Source: Cantharellus purpuraceus (taxonomy: Eukaryota; Basidiomycota; Agaricomycetes; Cantharellales; Hydnaceae). Taken from it: a DNA stretch of 64,000 bases. The notes under the pieces are model-generated. The model saw only the letters and a list, made by a program, of their open reading frames with translations, was not told the DNA's origin and made no database searches. The stretch spans positions 310,001 to 374,000 of the forward strand of contig JALBUN010000002.1 of the NCBI GenBank assembly GCA_025174535.1, written 5' to 3'. Below, one piece after another: positions 49,407-59,879 of this stretch (position 1 is the stretch's first letter; the number at the start of each line of letters is the position of its first letter). The translations under genes were made by a program, and so were the position numbers.

Positions 49407-50669
49407 ATGCCCCTCCGTCTGCCAGACTCGCAAGGAACACCATCCATCGCTTCACGATTAGACAGAGGTCTACGGAAGATGATGCGTCGAACGGTCAAGT
49501 CGTGTATGAAGTCGCATCGTATCCGAATACCTAAATATGACTTTCCCATTCGCCTACGACCAGTGCGTAATGCTCATGCTGTCCTGAAAACAACGTCATG
49601 ATGGTCATATGTGAAGTGGTTCCTCGTATTCACGAGCATCATTATGATTCTTCTGGGCTTTCTGGGTTTCACAGACTTTGTACGACGGTTACCATTAAAT
49701 GACAGGTGCAGATCATCTGTTCTCCACAGCATTTTTTCTCATCGTTTTGTAGTATGTTATTCGATAGCAGCACGGTTAATGCAAGCAGTTCACACAGCGT
49801 TGTAGAAATTTTGCATTTTATATGTCTCGGGGTGGCTACTGGAGTGTTTTACTTCATCTGGGATGTCGATGAGTAAGTCCTAATAAATGGTGTTCACTGT
49901 CATGTTATAACTGTGACTGCGCATTGCTAGAGAAGCTCGGAGGATTTGGGTTTGGCGCAACACTGGCCTCATCCTCACAGGGGTTGTGTGCTTCTTCTTC
50001 GGCGGTTTTGTGAGCGAGATTGTGCAGTCCATGCTACCAGTTGCGTCGTCTGTCATTTTGTACATCGTTTTTCTTCTCTTACACTCTGCATACGTAGTAC
50101 AAAAGCTTCCAAATTGGAGATGTCATTGTCGGTCCCTATGTCTTGACCCTCTAACTCGTCTGACAATATTCGCTTTGTCGAACCTGTGTAGGCCAATCTG
50201 TTTGGGTCAGCTGTAGGATTATGGGGTGCGGAGGTTTCTATAAATCTCTCTTTTGTATTGACTCGAGTCTCCCAGTATCATATCATTTAGAGCGATATTA
50301 TCGCCATCGCCGTGAAGTAAGTAGAACGTTTCTGTCGCTGGTTTGTGATCTCACGTCGTCTAGATCTCGCGATTATACCAGCCTTTATCCGTGGAAGAGA
50401 GTGAACTTCTCTCTGAGTCCGACTCGGATTCAGACATGCCTAATGGTGGTATTCGGGGTGTACCCCTCCTCCCCACACACCGGCAGCCGCCAAAATCTTC
50501 AGCGGCTAAGACCCCGAGTCCAATGCGGCTAGGGAATGTTTGGGATGAAAGTGAGGAGCTATTCGAGATTGGAGAGGATGAGGACGACGGGCGTGAGCGT
50601 CGGAGTGACGACACCTTACGGGCCTCGCAAGCAGGTGGTGTAAAGATAACCATTACTTCCCCGACCTAG
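49407..50669 (+). CDS. Polytopic membrane protein of unknown function
   Basis: The ATG at 49407 opens a basic N-terminus (RLDRGLRKMMRRTVKS). Following exons encode hydrophobic helices: WFLVFTSIIMILLGFLGF, ILHFICLGVATGVFYFIW, TGLILTGVVCFFFGGFVSEI with LYIVFLLLHSAYVV, and FGSAVGLWGAE with INLSFVL. That makes about five membrane spans. A basic segment (RYYRHRREISRLYQPL) and an acidic, disordered cytoplasmic tail follow (SESDSDSDMPNG, DESEELFEIGEDEDDG), with the stop at 50669. The exons between 49600 and 50350 are short and were joined by frame, so details may change. I do not recognise the family. It converges with the next gene, 87 bp apart. Confidence 0.6.
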
Positions 50670-50756
50670 TTAGACACGTGATTGTAGGGACAATTTTACT
50701 GTCTGTTTGCAGAACTTGTGCTATTTATGGTGACATCGACTTGTAGAATACCGATC

Positions 50757-52818
50757 TCATTTAACAGGACTGTTCTGTTCTGATTCTAAACGGCAGTTAC
50801 TTGCAATACTTTCTAGCTCCTCATTCAACTCTGCTAACTCGTGTGACCGTTGCATCACCATGTTCTCCAACTCTCCAGCTACCCTGTTAGGTACACTAGC
50901 CACCTTCTCCTTAATGACCAAAGCAAGCAAGTCCTGTATAACCACATGAAGGTCTGGTATGGCGAATTAGATATCTTGCCATACCTTGATATCCCTTTGA
51001 AGACCGCTTCCCACTCTACGCCAGTCCTCCCACCATCTCGCCTTTCCTCTTTCCCAACTTCCTATGAACCAGCGCAACCCGGTGATGCATCCGAGAGCAC
51101 CCAAACCCATGGCTATTGCAGGGGTCATCCACTCCGTGATCCAAGCTGCATACGTACCCCCAACAGACGCCAGTGTCGTCACCGACACAGTGAGTATGGA
51201 GCGCTGAGCTCGTCGATGCAAACTAAGTATTGGCTGCTGCAGCTGTTGGAGTCTATGCGAAAGCGGATGGGTTAAAGTATTTGGAGCCAGCCTTGGTGGT
51301 CGATTAGACAACTGATGGAGCTGGTTAACAAGAACTGTTGATTGAAACGATATGGGTAGTAGACGAAGACTCTCAAGAGTATCGTCCATTAATTTCGAAC
51401 GTAAGGACGCTAATCGTCCAGTTTGAAATTCTAACTGTGTCCTACCTCAGCAGAGTAGTATAACGGTGGTTTGACTTGCCTTGGCATGCAGATCTCGACA
51501 CCATATGCGTTCCGCAGCGTGGAAAAGTACTTCACTCAGATCGTCAACCTTGAATGGAAGCTTCCACCATGTGATTGCATCCATTACCGCCTGCATCTCC
51601 CGCGTTGACCTTCGCATAGAATCCAGAACTTCAGGGGCATCTTTCCCGCCAAGAATTTCTTGTAAGCTGGTAGCTTTGACGCTAGATATCCGAGACCGCA
51701 ATTCGTCAATGCACTGTTGCACTTTCACTACGTTGTGTGAGCCAAGCTGCGTGGCGTTGCGACAAGCTTCCAGCGCCCCTGTCAAAACATATTGTGCTCT
51801 TTGACTTGCCCGGTTTAAAGATAGAACTCCGGTAATCAACTGAGAGAGTGTGGTCACCCCTGAGCTGAGAAAGTCATTCTGGAAGGTTTGGATTGCCTCA
51901 ACGGAATTCACCCCTTCTCTGAAAACGTCTAAGGCTGATAGTGCTTTGGAGGGGTATATGTGGAGGACTTTGGTCCTCAGACTGTTGGCAACTCTAGGAA
52001 AGAGTCGCGTTAGTTGGGATATGGTGTGATTGACGATGTATTCATCGAATGTGGGATAATCTAAAACCAAGAACGATCCTGACTTTGTAAGGAGAGATTG
52101 GTATTCGAGAGCCAACGGAGTCGCACGTGGGCTGGTGACCATGATCTGGATGTCAGCATCGTAGAGCAGCGGGATTGTGTCTGGATGTCCGGCAGGGATC
52201 TCAATGATGTCGACGTCTAACCTCTTTAGCCACGGAAGGGAGAGGTGTAACTGTGCCTGGAAATGCTCAGACTCTTTATGGCTAGGTAAATGTTGGTGAG
52301 CGGGGCTCTACCTGAGACGCATTGACAACGACGAACCTGATGGTCATGAGGTCATTCGAATATTGCACCCTCCGGTTCCTCAGGGCGTGGATAATTTCAT
52401 GGTCGAAGATGAGAGGGTCGTCTAGTAGGGCTGAGACTAGTTCACGGGGTCGACATAGTTCATCCAGACCAAGCACTGTTATAAACTATTTAAGACTGGG
52501 CAGAGGTACTCCAATGCTTGGCAGAGACTAACCAGCAATTCGATGCCTACGGACAGCAGCTCCTGACAGAATATCTCCTGACGTGCGGAGAAACTTCCCC
52601 CAGACCGACGATGTTGTTGGAGGCAGAATTTTCGGCAAAATTAAGTTGGTACGATGGATTGCAGTAAGTGTGTCGCTATGCTGAAGGTTCGAATGATTGG
52701 ACCTCTGCTGTTGACTGGCTGTTCCATTCAGCCTGCCTATATTCAAGCCAGGTCTTCTAGCTAACCAAAAAAAGTTTGTTGCAATGCGAGGTGTGGACGT
52801 GCCAGTGCATGGCGGCAT
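50757..52818 (-). CDS. Putative mitochondrial inner-membrane protein, possibly Mmc1-like
   Basis: The ATG at 52818 gives an Arg-rich N-terminus without early acidic residues (PRIATNFFWLARRPGLNIGR), consistent with a mitochondrial presequence. A globular region follows (GLDELCRPRELVSALLDD, LDVDIIEIPAGHPDTIPLLY, ADIQIMVTSP) whose order resembles a GTPase-like fold, but no Walker A loop is visible. A long helical region (QTFQNDFLSSGVTTLSQL, LQEILGGKDAPEVLDSMRRS) leads to a membrane hairpin (ILTVSVTTLASVGGTYAAWI, then AIAMGLGALGCITGLRWFI) and a C-terminal coiled coil, stop 50757. The layout recalls fungal Mmc1, a dynamin-like protein of mitochondrial cristae, but I assign it only tentatively. Confidence 0.5.
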
Positions 52819-53444
52819 CAACTGATTTTTGAGAAGGCACGTGACCAACTCTACCACACATCGTCCACACATCGTCCAACGCTATTGTTCCACCGCCATT
52901 CTTCCACTAGCTCCATATATTAGTTTCATCCTCATTACTTGTTCCACATCCATCTCTTCCGTATAAATATGACCAGTAGCTTAGCTTCCTTCCTCACCTC
53001 GCAGAGTCTCACATGCGCCCTCGATAGTCTGAATAGACATTGAGTTGCTTCAATTTTTTTCGCACCCACCCTTTCCGCATTCCCATAGTTTGCTTATTGT
53101 TTAGTTACATGTATTCGCTTCCACCGGCTTGAGCACGGCCCGGGTTCCTGTCCGGCCGAGCGAGAGAGTGGCAGCAACAGCATCTATACAAGTCTGCTTG
53201 CCCAAGTCATGCACAAATAAGAGAGCCCGTTAATTGTGCGGCACGTGACTTAAATCGAGGGATTCTAGAATCTTATTCCCTATAACTTGTGGTATGTGCT
53301 TAGTGGCAGCGGGAAGAATGGGCCTAGTATGACGAGTGTTGCTCCGATATGTAAGTGGAATAATGTATCGCAAAACATATACAATTGTTGGGGTGTGTAT
53401 AAAAGATGGACAGTCTAGCCTAATGTGCAATCAAAATCAGACAT
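52819..53444. other. Intergenic interval
   Basis: This lies upstream of the mitochondrial protein start and downstream of the TIM17 stop. It contains TATA-like sites at about 52914 (CCATATATTA) and 52962 (GTATAAATATG), correctly placed for a plus-strand transcript, plus a pyrimidine-rich tract. No plus-strand coding frame follows, so a non-coding transcript or an unused site is possible. No gene was seen. Confidence 0.4.
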
Positions 53445-54149
53445 CTAATGGGCAGGTACAGGTGCAGCACTCGAAGCTTCAGGGACTTGAGGAATTAATT
53501 ATTTCAGAGAAATTCATCGCGCATAGATGGAAATGACCTACGTGGAGGAAGAGGTCTGTTCGTTTCGTTGAGCACTCGGCTAAATAGAACCCCAACGCCC
53601 TCGAAAACGCCTAATAAGATCCCACAAGCTACGGCTGAGCCGAAAGCACCTCGCGGGCCACCTTGCATGCATTCAGTCAATACCAAGGTGACGAAGAGTG
53701 GTGAGACGTACTCCGTGCTGCTAAGCAGCCTCCGGTTAAAAACCCAGATATGATGGCATTCCACGCATCCTCTTTCTGTCGCCATCCTTTAACAGCACAG
53801 TCAAAGGTCGAAAACATGCCCCCCCAGACGCCGAAGTTGCCGCCAGTTACGGGAGCCCGCGCTTTTATCACTGAAATTGCTCCCACTAGACGTTCCCCCT
53901 AAGACAATGGAGGGGGCACCGATATAACCGATGAGCAATGGTAGCCCGAATAAGATACTGAAGCAGACATACTCGTGGTGAATTTCGGGCACCTTTGATA
54001 CCATGCCAGATACCGCCTCCGACTGCTCCCATGGAAAATGCGCCACCAAAATCATTCAAAATGACCCATGGGCTGCATCTGAGTTAGACATGCATAACCA
54101 TGACCCAACGAACATACCATGGATCTCGAGTGTGGTCTGCATGGGACAT
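53445..54149 (-). CDS. TIM17: Tim17, mitochondrial TIM23 translocase subunit
   Basis: Tim17 forms the presequence translocase of the mitochondrial inner membrane with Tim23. Exons 54149-54118, 54072-53973, 53898-53712, 53661-53542 and 53485-53445 close in phase to 159 aa, the normal size. The start reads [20 protein letters not shown], with the conserved acidic residue and CPW of the N-terminus. Four glycine-rich spans follow: [55 protein letters not shown] and [19 protein letters not shown]. The Tim17 signature [16 protein letters not shown] is complete. Exon 1 is only 32 nt. Divergent from the zinc-finger gene by 153 bp. Confidence 0.95.
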
Positions 54150-54302
54150 CGTTACTTGCAACGAGACGGCTCGAAGTTTTCAAGCACGAGGGTCATGTGA
54201 CCGTGGGGAAGACGCGTTACACGCATACCGCGTCTGTTTGTTTGCGACCACTACCTTGTGGTTTCCTTTGCTTATTTCCACAGTCGCCACTTATCTTCGC
54301 AC
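54150..54302. promoter_or_regulatory. Shared divergent promoter TIM17 / 4CXXC gene
   Basis: Only 153 bp separate the TIM17 ATG (minus, 54149) from the zinc-finger protein ATG (plus, 54303), so both promoters overlap here. Confidence 0.5.
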
Positions 54303-56989
54303 ATGGAAAACAACACATCCACAGTATCTACTCTTTCCGGTCTGCACAGGAGTAAATCGCAGGTTTTTGTCGAAATTCCACCATCACCGCTCTTCAAATC
54401 ATGCCTCGCGTCTACCCCATCTAAGGTATATGACTTGTCCATCGTCCAGAGATCTAAAAGCTACAAAGAGAACGCTGCCCCTCTTTCCACAAAGATATCA
54501 ATGAACAACATTCTAATTGACAAGAAGACTGCGGGCAAACGTAAGGGTCAGGACAATGATGACGACCGAACGATCCTACACGATGCCAAGAAAGTTAAAA
54601 TGCCTCAATCAAAGAATGAGAGCGAATATACAATATGTCATCAGTGTCGCTCAAAGAAACCACCAATCCGTATGTGCCATCATACGTCTCAATGGCCAAA
54701 CTAGAGATTTACTCTATACCTCCCCAGTTATTTTGCAGTGTACAGGCGACATAAAGAAGATTGGCAATAGATGCAAGGCTTCTTACTGCGATTCATGTCT
54801 CAAGAATAGGTTTGTGTCCTTATATCTTCTAAAACTCAATGCTTATTATCTTTGAGATACGGGAAGAAGCTCAAGACTATTGTTCAATGTAACTCCTCGG
54901 AACCTCCGGAGAGCAATGATGATGTGGAGTATCATTTTATGTGAGTTATGATAGCACGACGCAATATCCTGTTAAGGGCATATCTGCCATTCATCCTACC
55001 AGTTGCCCTCGCTGTGAAGGTAATTGCAACTGCGCTCCATGTCGAAAGAGGCAAGGGTTGGCACCTGTAGGGTATGTCACACAGTCGTCAATGTATGTGT
55101 GATAATAATCATGATCTTGTAGCAAATTCACGTCTGCACAGACAGGCGAATCTGTGCGTGAAATCTTAGAAAAGAACCCACAGGCTTTGGTTAGATGGTG
55201 CCCGCCACTGGGTTTAACGTTTGACTCATCAATCCGCTGTTCCATATGTAGGGGGTTCTTCCCAAGAATGCGGTTGTTCCTGCTCTGAAGCCCTCCGAGA
55301 TGAATATATCCACGAAGGCAATTGATGCTTCCAACAGTGCAAACTACGTGTCCGAAAAGCCCCTCAGAAAGAAGCGAGAAGCAGCTGGTGGCACAAGATC
55401 GAAGAAGAAATTGAAGACTGTCATTGAACCTGTTTGGGTACCTGTCCCTCAGATGCGGTCCAAGCAGGAGGTAGAGGATCGCATACACGTGTGTTTTTGA
55501 TCTAGTCCATCCTCCCCTACTGCTCAGTATTAAATTCGTTCAGCTTCGTGAATTTACTCTCCGTTTCAACCCCATTTTGAACATTGGCCTTCGAAATGTC
55601 GAAGATCTCGACGATTTCACTACACTACATGGCCCGTCTACAAAGGCCATTCTCCTATCACTCTTAGATCTCCTGGCTATCGAAGACGACACGCAGAAAA
55701 AGGTGGGCAACTAAGAATGTGTATTGTGTCTGATCTAATATGCATTATAGAGGATTCAAGAGACGGTCAAAATTATTCGTAGTCTCGGTCTAAACTGGGC
55801 AAGAATCGTACCAGTTTTGTATGATCTGAGAAACGCCATGCCCAAAGACCACACTCTCTCTGCCTTGCCAGATCTGGGTCGATCCAACGTTGAAAATTCT
55901 TATCACATGCGTGGAGCAAGAGTGCAAGATGTTTCTGCAGACCAACTACTACCACTTTTACTGCATCTTATTCGAATGACTGGTGAAGGTGCCAGCGTGA
56001 GACAAGAGTTGGATGAGGGCTGTAAACAGGCAAAGGAAGTCCGCGCCGCATCCCTTACAGCTATGCGGGAGGAGGCAGAAAGGTGGGCCGCCGAAAGGAC
56101 CGAGTTGACTACAGAAAAGCCAGGAGGCGAGAACAAGGCGAAAGCGGAAGCGAACGCCGTGGATGCATGGAATATTAAGGTAATTCACTCCAATTGTGCT
56201 GTGGGTAGCGAGTCACTGGTTCAACAGTTCCGGAATGCCGAGGCCGAACACAAGGCGATTGTGGCGCAAATTCAGAATTCACATAAGGCTGAGATGGATC
56301 GGTGTGCTCCACGTTTCACGAGCCTCGGTTGTGATACCGATGGGAGGATATACTATGCCTTGTCAGCCTCCGGCCCCCAACGGGGTAAGAAGGAGCGATT
56401 GCCGAGTGAAGGTGAACGATTCGCATTGAAGCGATGGGGGTGGTTCATCGCCGTTTTTGGGAAGCCCGGCGCTGTAGTCCAGCGTAGGTCCGAAAATGAC
56501 ACGGATGACGACGAAAGCGGGGACGAATCGAGCTCAGACCGGTGGTGGGGCTTTGCTGACGTTCAAGACATGCGAAAATTATCGGCGTGGCTTGCATATC
56601 GCGCGGAAGCCGATACAGCCACTAATAATGGCCTAGGCAAGGAGTCGACTGGTTCCTCTACAACAGCTTCAACGACTTCCAGTACCCTTACTTCTCCCTT
56701 GCCTTCTCCGTCGGATACCACCGCTATATCTCGTTCAGAAGCTCGTCCATTCTCTTCATTATCAAAACTTTCAGAACCACGATCCGATGAAGATGGTGAC
56801 CACAAAATGGATATCAATATGGATCACGACGTGAATATAACACGCCCTGCTACTTCTGTTGGGTTGAAAGCTCTTGCAAGGGCTGTTATGGAGTTCGCAA
56901 ATTTTGTAGATTGGAGGCTGAACCGGGATTACATCAGTACCGTTAGAAAGGGAGAGGATACAATTGCGACAAGCGAGTTTTATAACTAG
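54303..56989 (+). CDS. CDCA7-like zf-4CXXC_R1 protein with DDT/WHIM-like C-terminus
   Basis: In animals CDCA7 brings the HELLS remodeller to chromatin and supports DNA methylation upkeep; fungi have related proteins. The ATG at 54303 opens a Ser/Lys-rich N-terminus (GKRKGQDNDDD). The zinc domain is CHQCRSKKPPI, then across an intron QCTGDIKKIGNRCKASYCDSC, LKNRYGKKL, FICPRCEGNCNCAPCRKRQG, which matches the CDCA7 cysteine spacing. A Lys-rich linker and a DDT-like helical region follow (KFVQLREFTLRFNPILNIGL, TKAILLSLLDLLAIED). The last exon, to 56989, has a coiled coil (RAASLTAMREEAERWAAE) and a WHIM2-like patch (LGCDTDGRIYYALS, then KRWGWFIAVFG). The zinc domain is convincing; the DDT/WHIM assignments are by pattern only. 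A transposon cluster begins just downstream. Confidence 0.8.
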
Positions 56990-58430
56990 GCCCAAGGTTA
57001 TCTTTATGCTACTTTGTAGATTTTTATGCAAAAAAACTAGTTAACTCATTTTCAATCCTTGCTATATCCAATCTGTTGGTCATATGTGAGAGGCTAGCAA
57101 AATTCAATTGTGTTGCCACCGTTCTCTCGCGCGACCAGGGAATAAATGCTGGGCTGTGCTCAAGCCGGTGGAAGCTAAAAGTACAAGGAAGGGAAAGAAA
57201 AAAGAAAAGTATGAGAATGTAAGGGCAACCTAAGCAGGTGGTCTACCCAAGATGGTGGACTAATTAAGGGAGATGTATGGGAACCACCTTTTCCCTATCA
57301 AATTCTATTTATGCAACATCAATGTGCTCTATTTCACTTTTCTGTTCCTAAATATCAGCATATACATGGTGCTTGTACTTGGAATGGACTTATTCAAATA
57401 TTCTCTATTTTTCCATATTTTTTTTGGGAATATTCCATGCAGAACTCAGCCCAGAATGCTCTTATTCTGCTGTGCTACAGTTGTGGACCCATAGGCACCC
57501 ACAAACCTTCACACAGTCAGCACTCTGCCTTTGGACCAGGCATTTGGCCTGAATTCAAGCTCAGATGTCTCTGATCAATAAATATTCTGTAACTTGACAA
57601 CCACAGCCTCTCAGGGCACTATTTTCTGTGGAGATCATCACCTGAGATGTGGCTATCCATGGCTGTGCAAACCAGTGCAGAAAACAGGGTGGACACCCTT
57701 CTTTTTGCCTGATCAGTGCCTAGTTCAGGGATCAGATCAGGTGATTGCCTTGGAATATTCTTTCCATAACATTCTAGCTGTTTCCTTCTATTATTAGATA
57801 GAACATTCCAGAACCTGTGATTGGCTTGGAATATTCTACCCCTTTCTTCCACCTTCCACAACCTTCCAGTAGTTTCCATCTATTAATAGGTAGAATATTC
57901 CAGAAGCATTAGTCAGCTCCTGTAAATACAATATATAAGGAGGTCATTCTGCCTCTGAAATAGGAACATATTCTACCACTTCTACCCATCTTCTGCACAC
58001 CAGTGTGACTAGAGTGACATACAGTGTCATCCTCTATATCTCAGTAACTGTTATTGTTCAAGGGTCACTTACAGTTGTGTAACTGTATTCGATTGCACTT
58101 GAAGTAGTGATATTCCTGCTTTGGGCGTGAGTGTAGTATCTACCTCATGTGACTACAAATCTACAGGGTGAGATTGTCTGTCAATAGTCCTGCCATTAGT
58201 GCTCTTGTTTAAGTTACTAGTGTGTACTGCCTTAGCAGAGCATTAGGATCTTGAACTCGTGTGAAGCAGTTGCTAGACTACTTCACACATTGCTGTTACC
58301 CACTTCAGAGTGTCACTGGTTGGACAGTCAGATTCATCCACCTACTTCCTCTAGCCTCTAAGTGCATTCCCCTCTTTTTGGAATGTCTGGACCCCTAAGC
58401 ATCTGTGAACTCTAGACTCTAGAAGTCTTA
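56990..58430. other. Repeat-derived, gene-free interval
   Basis: This AT-rich stretch follows the zinc-finger gene and leads into the transposon cluster. It lacks convincing coding frames but holds repeated GGAATATTC-type motifs, a TATA box at 57932-57938 and pyrimidine-rich tracts, which suits an old LTR or its remains. I could not find its ends or a second copy in the window. Confidence 0.4.
57749..57906 (+). repeat. Imperfect tandem repeat ending in heat-shock-element-like motifs
   Basis: Two units of about 66 and 82 bp (57749-57814 and 57825-57906) each begin CTTGGAATATTC and end GAA(C/T)ATTCCAGAA. The ends read nGAAnnTTCnnGAAn, the alternating spacing bound by heat-shock factor, at 57801-57814 and 57893-57906. 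A further GGAATATTCC lies at 57429-57438. TATATAA at 57932-57938 sits about 25 bp after the last motif. The repeat is seen directly; the regulatory reading is inference. Confidence 0.6.
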
Positions 58431-58431
58431 T

Positions 58432-59020
58432 TCATTTCTTGCTGCTAAGAAATGTATTACCTTTCTGCGTATAGTCTGCATTGACCAATACAAAGGATTG
58501 TAACCAAGTACAAACATTAAATCGTTTCTGGAGTTGTGCTGCAGCAGGGTTTGATATTCTTCTCAGCTGTTCATTCACAGAATTGCGGTGATTTAGAGTT
58601 TGCCCTAACACCATAATTTTGCAGGTTCCAAAACAGAACTTGTGGTGTACAGATGCTGCTGGCAAGCAGGGAGATGGCTTGCACTAGGTTTGGGGAGGGC
58701 GGAGTGTCATCCTCTTCATTGACGGCCTCTATGTGGTCCATTGGTTCTTCAATGACCTTGGGGATGGTGTCGATGCTGGGAGTGGGCACCTTGACGGTTC
58801 GTGTGCATTCAGAATTGGCGGTGGATTGTGGCATTGGTAGGAGTGAGTATGGTAGTTCAAATATACTGTTATGCGCTAGGTCCAATTGGGGGTCAGAGAT
58901 TGGGTCGGAGGTCGGGTTGGAGGTTTGGTCAGAGTCGGAGAGGGAGTTGGGGGACATTGTGGGGGTCAGAACAGACTTGGCTCTCTTATGTGCTGCACCC
59001 TCACTGATACCGGTGTCCAA
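58432..59020 (-). pseudogene. Possible retrotransposon gag-like remnant
   Basis: Two overlapping minus-strand frames (59020-58571 and 58665-58432) look like one broken reading frame. The first is Ser/Pro/Asp-rich (SDSDQTSNPTSDPISDPQ) and ends near 58571; the second carries KRFNVCTWLQSFVLVNADYT. The low-complexity acidic start and the position beside LTRs suggest a gag-type remnant. No zinc knuckle is visible and the family is not certain. Confidence 0.3.
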
Positions 59021-59114
59021 GATTTCAGAGATGGAGTACGACTTAGAGAGTTAGGATCGGACTTAGGAACTAGGTGTGATTCAAACTGGGGAATGAAGTC
59101 CCCAGTTGGGCAGC

Positions 59115-59417
59115 TGTCAGGGTTCAAATAAGTCATATTCTATTTTTAGTATTTTCTCTTGACACCCCTATCAGCGCAGCCTGTCAGGGTGCATCTCCCC
59201 TATTTCATTGCCCCTATCACTTCCCCTATCCTTCCTCCCCTATCTTGGTTCTTCTATCCATCTCCATCATTTAGTATAAAGACTCGCCTTGGTGCAGTGT
59301 GATCCCCTCAGCTTGATCTCTGAGGATATCCGCTGTACCAGCTGGCATTATTTCTTATCAGCTCTCACTTATTGAGTATCTTGTTGTTGTGGCCTCGTCA
59401 TCAGTGTCGCCCTCACA
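59115..59417 (+). mobile_element. LTR of Gypsy-type element (plus orientation)
   Basis: This 303-bp sequence begins TGTCAGGG and ends CCCTCACA, the TG...CA ends of an LTR. It is the reverse complement of the LTR at 61555-61914 apart from scattered changes and an insertion in that copy. TAGTATAAAGACTC at about 59272 is a TATA-like promoter site. No matching 5-bp target duplication is visible (GCAGC before, CTTAT after), so it is either an old solo LTR or one end of a rearranged element. Confidence 0.8.
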
Positions 59418-59441
59418 CTTATCTGGCTGGTTAACCTGCAG

Positions 59442-59699
59442 TTGGAGCACCTTCAGTGGACAGAGGGGTTGTTAGTGGAGTTAGTGAAGATGATGAAACA
59501 GAAGGAGGTTCTGGAGGGTTGGCGGACTGCTGAGTTGCGTCGGCTGTGGAAGTTCATGGCCCCCTTGGATGAGGATTCAGACATGGGGGATGAGAAGGAT
59601 TGGGTGTTGGATGTAGAGAGTGATGATGAGTTGGAGACGGCATCAGAGATGGAGCCTGAGGTAGACAAGGGGAAGGGAAAAAGGAAACACAATGTATAA
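59442..59699 (+). CDS. Small acidic ORF after the plus-strand LTR
   Basis: This 85-codon frame starts 25 bp after the LTR and is charged (DEDSDMGDEKDWVLDVESDD, then VDKGKGKRKHNV). It could be the start of a plus-oriented element's gag or a remnant of another repeat. No domain is recognisable and it may not be expressed. Confidence 0.3.
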   Translation: MEHLQWTEGLLVELVKMMKQKEVLEGWRTAELRRLWKFMAPLDEDSDMGDEKDWVLDVESDDELETASEMEPEVDKGKGKRKHNV

Positions 59700-59879
59700 C
59701 TTGAAAAATGAAAGTGATTTTGATTGTAATATTTCAGAGTGGAGAAAAATGGGGCAGAGCGAGATTCCTTTGGAGTTTGGGGTAGACTTGTAATTTCCTT
59801 TGTGACTTTGTAATGAAATGATCATGCGAAATAATATAATTAGCATCAGTAATGGAACTTAAAGATCCATAAGAGGGCC

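Noticed and set aside
53041..53170. Possible tRNA-like sequence (GGGTTCCTGTCC) in the interval before TIM17
   Set aside because: It only loosely resembles a B box, and no A box or acceptor-stem pairing could be found on either side.
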